Shown one piece after another: positions 5,750 to 7,906 of a stretch of 7,906 bases of DNA. Source of the stretch: Candidatus Avipropionibacterium avicola (GTDB lineage Bacteria; Actinomycetota; Actinomycetes; Propionibacteriales; Propionibacteriaceae); assembly GCA_018715445.1 (NCBI GenBank), contig DVLP01000395.1, positions 1 through 7,906 of the forward strand. Reading direction: 5' to 3'. Each line of letters starts with the position of its first letter. Position 1 is the first letter of the stretch. Below the pieces are notes generated by a model. It saw only the letters and a program-made list of their open reading frames with translations, was not told the DNA's origin and did not search any database. A program made the position numbers and the translations under genes.

Positions 5750-6421
5750 TCATTCGCGGACGAAGCGGTAGCCCATCCCCCGTACGGTCTCGATGCGGTC
5801 GGCGCCGATCTTGCGCCGCAGCGTCCGCACGAAGACGTCGACCACGTTGGAGCGCGGATCGAAGTCGGTGTCCCACACCTGACCGAGCAACTGTTCCCGT
5901 GACAACACCTGACCGGGATGCTCCATCAGCACCTGCAGCAGCGTGAACTCGCGGGCGGTCAGGGAGACCTCGGCGCCGGCGACTTCGACGCGTCGGGTCC
6001 GCAGGTCGAGGACCACGTCGGTGACCTCGATGCGGTGGGGTGCCTGGGCGCTCGGTCCCTGCTCCTCCCGCAGCCGCAGTCGGATCCGGGCGAGCAGCTC
6101 GGCGAACTGGAAGGGCTTGGTGACGTAGTCGTTGGCGCCGCTCTCCAGCCCGGTGACGGTGTCGTGGACCGAGTCGCGCGCGGTGAGCATGATGACCGGC
6201 AGGGTGCTGCCCGAGCCGCGCAACCGTTCGAGGACCTCCCACCCGTCCATGCCGGGCAGCCCGATGTCGAGCACCACCAGGTCACAGGCGCCGGCCTCGG
6301 CGATCGCCAGCCCGGTCGCACCGTCGCGGGCCACCACGGTCTGGTGACCGGCCGAGCGTAGGCCCTTTTCGACGAAGGAGGCGATCCGCTCCTCGTCCTC
6401 GACGATCAGGATGGTGCTCAT
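5750..6421 (-). CDS. OmpR/PhoB-family response regulator
   Basis: A 223-residue DNA-binding response regulator of normal length. The receiver domain (about 1-118) has the acidic pair Glu8-Asp9 (VEDEE), phosphoacceptor Asp52 in LVVLDIGLPGMDGW, Thr80 in IMLTARD and Lys102 in YVTKPF. The C-terminal winged-helix domain (about 130-222) has LTAREFTLLQVL, SREQLLGQVW, the recognition region SNVVDVFVRTLRRKIG and the wing RGMGYRFV. It is expected to be phosphorylated by the kinase encoded just upstream and to bind direct repeats at target promoters. Targets are unknown. The ATG at 6421 is the only workable start: an in-frame TGA lies three codons upstream, and the first beta strand (TILIVED) begins right after Met. 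The nearest Shine-Dalgarno run (AAGGA) is unusually far, 14 bases. It lies 30 bases after the kinase stop, and the pair probably shares one transcript. Confidence 0.95.
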   Translation of the reverse strand: MSTILIVEDEERIASFVEKGLRSAGHQTVVARDGATGLAIAEAGACDLVVLDIGLPGMDGWEVLERLRGSGSTLPVIMLTARDSVHDTVTGLESGANDYVTKPFQFAELLARIRLRLREEQGPSAQAPHRIEVTDVVLDLRTRRVEVAGAEVSLTAREFTLLQVLMEHPGQVLSREQLLGQVWDTDFDPRSNVVDVFVRTLRRKIGADRIETVRGMGYRFVRE

Positions 6422-6435
6422 CGCTGGTCACTGTG

Positions 6436-6440
6436 TCCTT
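6436..6440 (-). promoter_or_regulatory. Distant ribosome binding site of the response regulator gene
   Basis: AAGGA on the minus strand ends 14 bases before the ATG at 6421, longer than the usual 5-10. Reinitiation after the kinase stop at 6454-6452 may help translation. Confidence 0.4.
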
Positions 6441-6451
6441 TCCGGGAAGGG

Positions 6452-7906
6452 TCAGGGCGCTTTCGGTGAGGCCAGGGTCGTGTCGGCCGGGGCGGGTGCC
6501 GGCACCCAGAGCCGGAAGCAGGCGCCTCGGTCCTCGACATTGTGCACCTCGACCCCACCGCCGTGGCCATCGGCGATGGCCTTGACGATGGCCAACCCCA
6601 GACCGGCTCCGGCGCGTTGGCTGTCGTCGGGTCGGTCCTGGACCAGTCCTCGGGCGAAACGCTCGAAGAGTCGCTCGCGGTCCGTCTCGCTGACGCCCGG
6701 GCCGTCGTCGGTGACGGTGAACTCGACGATCCGGCCCTGCTCGGTCTCGGCGAACCGAGCGGCCAGGTCGATGCGATCGTCGGTCCCGGTGTGTTGGACC
6801 GCGTTCTGGCACAGCTGCAGCACCGCCTGGATGATGCGTTGGCGATCGAGCGAGGCCTCGCCCTCGGCGACCTCCTGGAGGCGCCAGCGCCGCTCACCCA
6901 GTGGGGTGACCAGGGCGTCGAGTTCGATGCAGAGCTCGGCGACGTCCACCGGCCCGTCGATCCGGATGAAGTCGGGCTGCTCCGCCTTGGCCAGCACCAG
7001 CAGGTCGGAGACGATGCGACTCATCCGGTCGAGCTCCTGGGTGACCAGGGCAACGGTCTGCTGCCGTTCGGTCGGGTCATCACTCATCAGCTCGAGGTGG
7101 CCCCGGATGATCGTGATCGGCGTGCGCAGCTCGTGGCCGGCGTCGTCGACGAAGCGTTTCTCGGTGGCGAAGGCCTTCTCGAGGCGGTCGAGCATGCCGT
7201 TGAAGGTGCTGCTGAGCTCGGCGATGTCGTCACGGCCCTGGACCTCGATCCGGCGGGTCAGGTCGCGCTCGGTGATCTCGGCGGCGGTGCGCTGGACCAG
7301 TCGGATCGGACGCAGGATCTGACCACTCACCAGCCAACTGGCCACCGCCGAGACCAGCAGGGTGGCCAGGGAGACCATCACCAGCAGCCGGATGGTCCGG
7401 TCGGCCTCGGCGGTCATCGGTGCGGTGAACACCAGCACCACCAGGTGGCCGCCGACCTCGCCGGTCGGGGTACGGATCTCGACCTGGCCCCACCGCATGG
7501 TCCCGTACGGGGTCTCGGTGACCCCGCTCGGGGAGCTCAGGACGAGCTGCTGCAGCTCGGGGTGGGCGCTGAAGCTGAACGCCGACGGGACGTCGGGTCC
7601 GTTGTTGGCCAGCAGCTGTGGGGAGCCGGAGACGAAGCCGTACAGCACCTCTCCTCGGTCCGGGTAGCGCAACCGCAGGTAGTCGGTCAGCAGGTCCTCG
7701 GTCGAGGTCGGCGCCGGGTCGGTCTCGCCGCGCGAGGCCGTGAAGTGTTGGAACTCCCGCAGGGTCGTGGCGATGTGGTCGTTGGCGCGGGTGGCGACCT
7801 CGGTGTGCAGGGAGCCGTGGAGGACGACGACCACCGAGGCGAGGCCGGCCACCATCACGGCGGTGATCCAGCCGACGATCCGCCAGCGAGCCGGGATGGT
7901 GCGGCG
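6452..7906 (-). CDS. Sensor histidine kinase, 5' end missing
   Basis: 484 residues are visible and the frame is still open at the right edge. The first visible residues (RRTIPARWRIVGWIT) are a typical cytoplasmic lead into the first membrane helix, so the real start is probably a few codons outside; the GTG and ATG at 7858 and 7855 would cut that helix and are not preferred. In visible numbering: membrane helix 1 about 9-30; extracytoplasmic sensor region about 31-165; helix 2 about 172-195 (LLVMVSLATLLVSAVASWLV); HAMP about 196-248; HisKA with phosphoacceptor His258 in DDAGHELRTPI (codon 7135-7133); ATPase domain with N box QLCQNAVQHT, G1 DDGPG, F box LFERFARG and G2 GAGLGLA. All kinase motifs are intact. 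The signal sensed is unknown. It is transcribed ahead of the response regulator, 30 bases away, and should phosphorylate it. Confidence 0.93.
   Translation of the reverse strand, partial: RRTIPARWRIVGWITAVMVAGLASVVVVLHGSLHTEVATRANDHIATTLREFQHFTASRGETDPAPTSTEDLLTDYLRLRYPDRGEVLYGFVSGSPQLLANNGPDVPSAFSFSAHPELQQLVLSSPSGVTETPYGTMRWGQVEIRTPTGEVGGHLVVLVFTAPMTAEADRTIRLLVMVSLATLLVSAVASWLVSGQILRPIRLVQRTAAEITERDLTRRIEVQGRDDIAELSSTFNGMLDRLEKAFATEKRFVDDAGHELRTPITIIRGHLELMSDDPTERQQTVALVTQELDRMSRIVSDLLVLAKAEQPDFIRIDGPVDVAELCIELDALVTPLGERRWRLQEVAEGEASLDRQRIIQAVLQLCQNAVQHTGTDDRIDLAARFAETEQGRIVEFTVTDDGPGVSETDRERLFERFARGLVQDRPDDSQRAGAGLGLAIVKAIADGHGGGVEVHNVEDRGACFRLWVPAPAPADTTLASPKAP

Noticed and set aside
7853..7858. 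GTG/ATG at 7858/7855 as the histidine kinase start.
   Set aside because: Sixteen further in-frame codons up to the window edge read like the cytoplasmic lead and first half of membrane helix 1, so the gene most likely starts outside.

Overview
The window reads as chromosomal DNA from a high-GC Gram-positive bacterium (Actinomycetota). The evidence is uniformly GC-rich coding sequence with strong third-position G/C bias, tight gene packing with short overlaps, and protein family resemblances typical of that phylum. A propionibacterial, nocardioid or related genus would fit, but the sequence alone does not settle it. I see no tRNA, rRNA, CRISPR array, insertion sequence or phage gene. No stretch over 100 bases lacks a gene.

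Layout from left to right. (1) Minus strand, 1-1124: the N-terminal part of a secreted protein with a signal peptide and four cysteines; its 3' end lies off the left edge. (2) A 90-base gap (1125-1214) holding two perfect inverted repeats, one probably the terminator of the upstream transcription unit and one just ahead of the secreted protein's ribosome binding site. (3) Minus strand, 1215-3118: a two-gene operon, transcribed as an EEP-fold metal-dependent hydrolase followed by a CynX/NimT-type MFS transporter, with a 4-base GTGA stop/start overlap. (4) Only 39 bases between divergent start codons (3119-3157). (5) Plus strand, 3158-5706: a second two-gene operon, a cytoplasmic class A beta-lactamase-like serine hydrolase overlapping by 13 bases a 575-residue protein that joins an M19 (renal/membrane dipeptidase) domain to a class I glutamine amidotransferase domain. 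(6) A 43-base convergent gap with a hairpin that could terminate both sides. (7) Minus strand, 5750-7906: a two-component system in which the sensor kinase gene precedes the response regulator; the kinase's start lies off the right edge.

The most unusual item is the M19-amidotransferase fusion and its tight pairing with the beta-lactamase-like gene. Both M19 motifs and the Cys-His-Glu triad of the amidotransferase look intact, so the fusion may act on a gamma-glutamyl or amide-containing dipeptide in two steps, conceptually like glutathione breakdown (gamma-glutamyl removal, then dipeptide cleavage). That substrate is a guess. The two-component system is convergent to this operon, and nothing in the sequence shows that it controls it. 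Functions are assigned from motifs read by eye; no database search was run.
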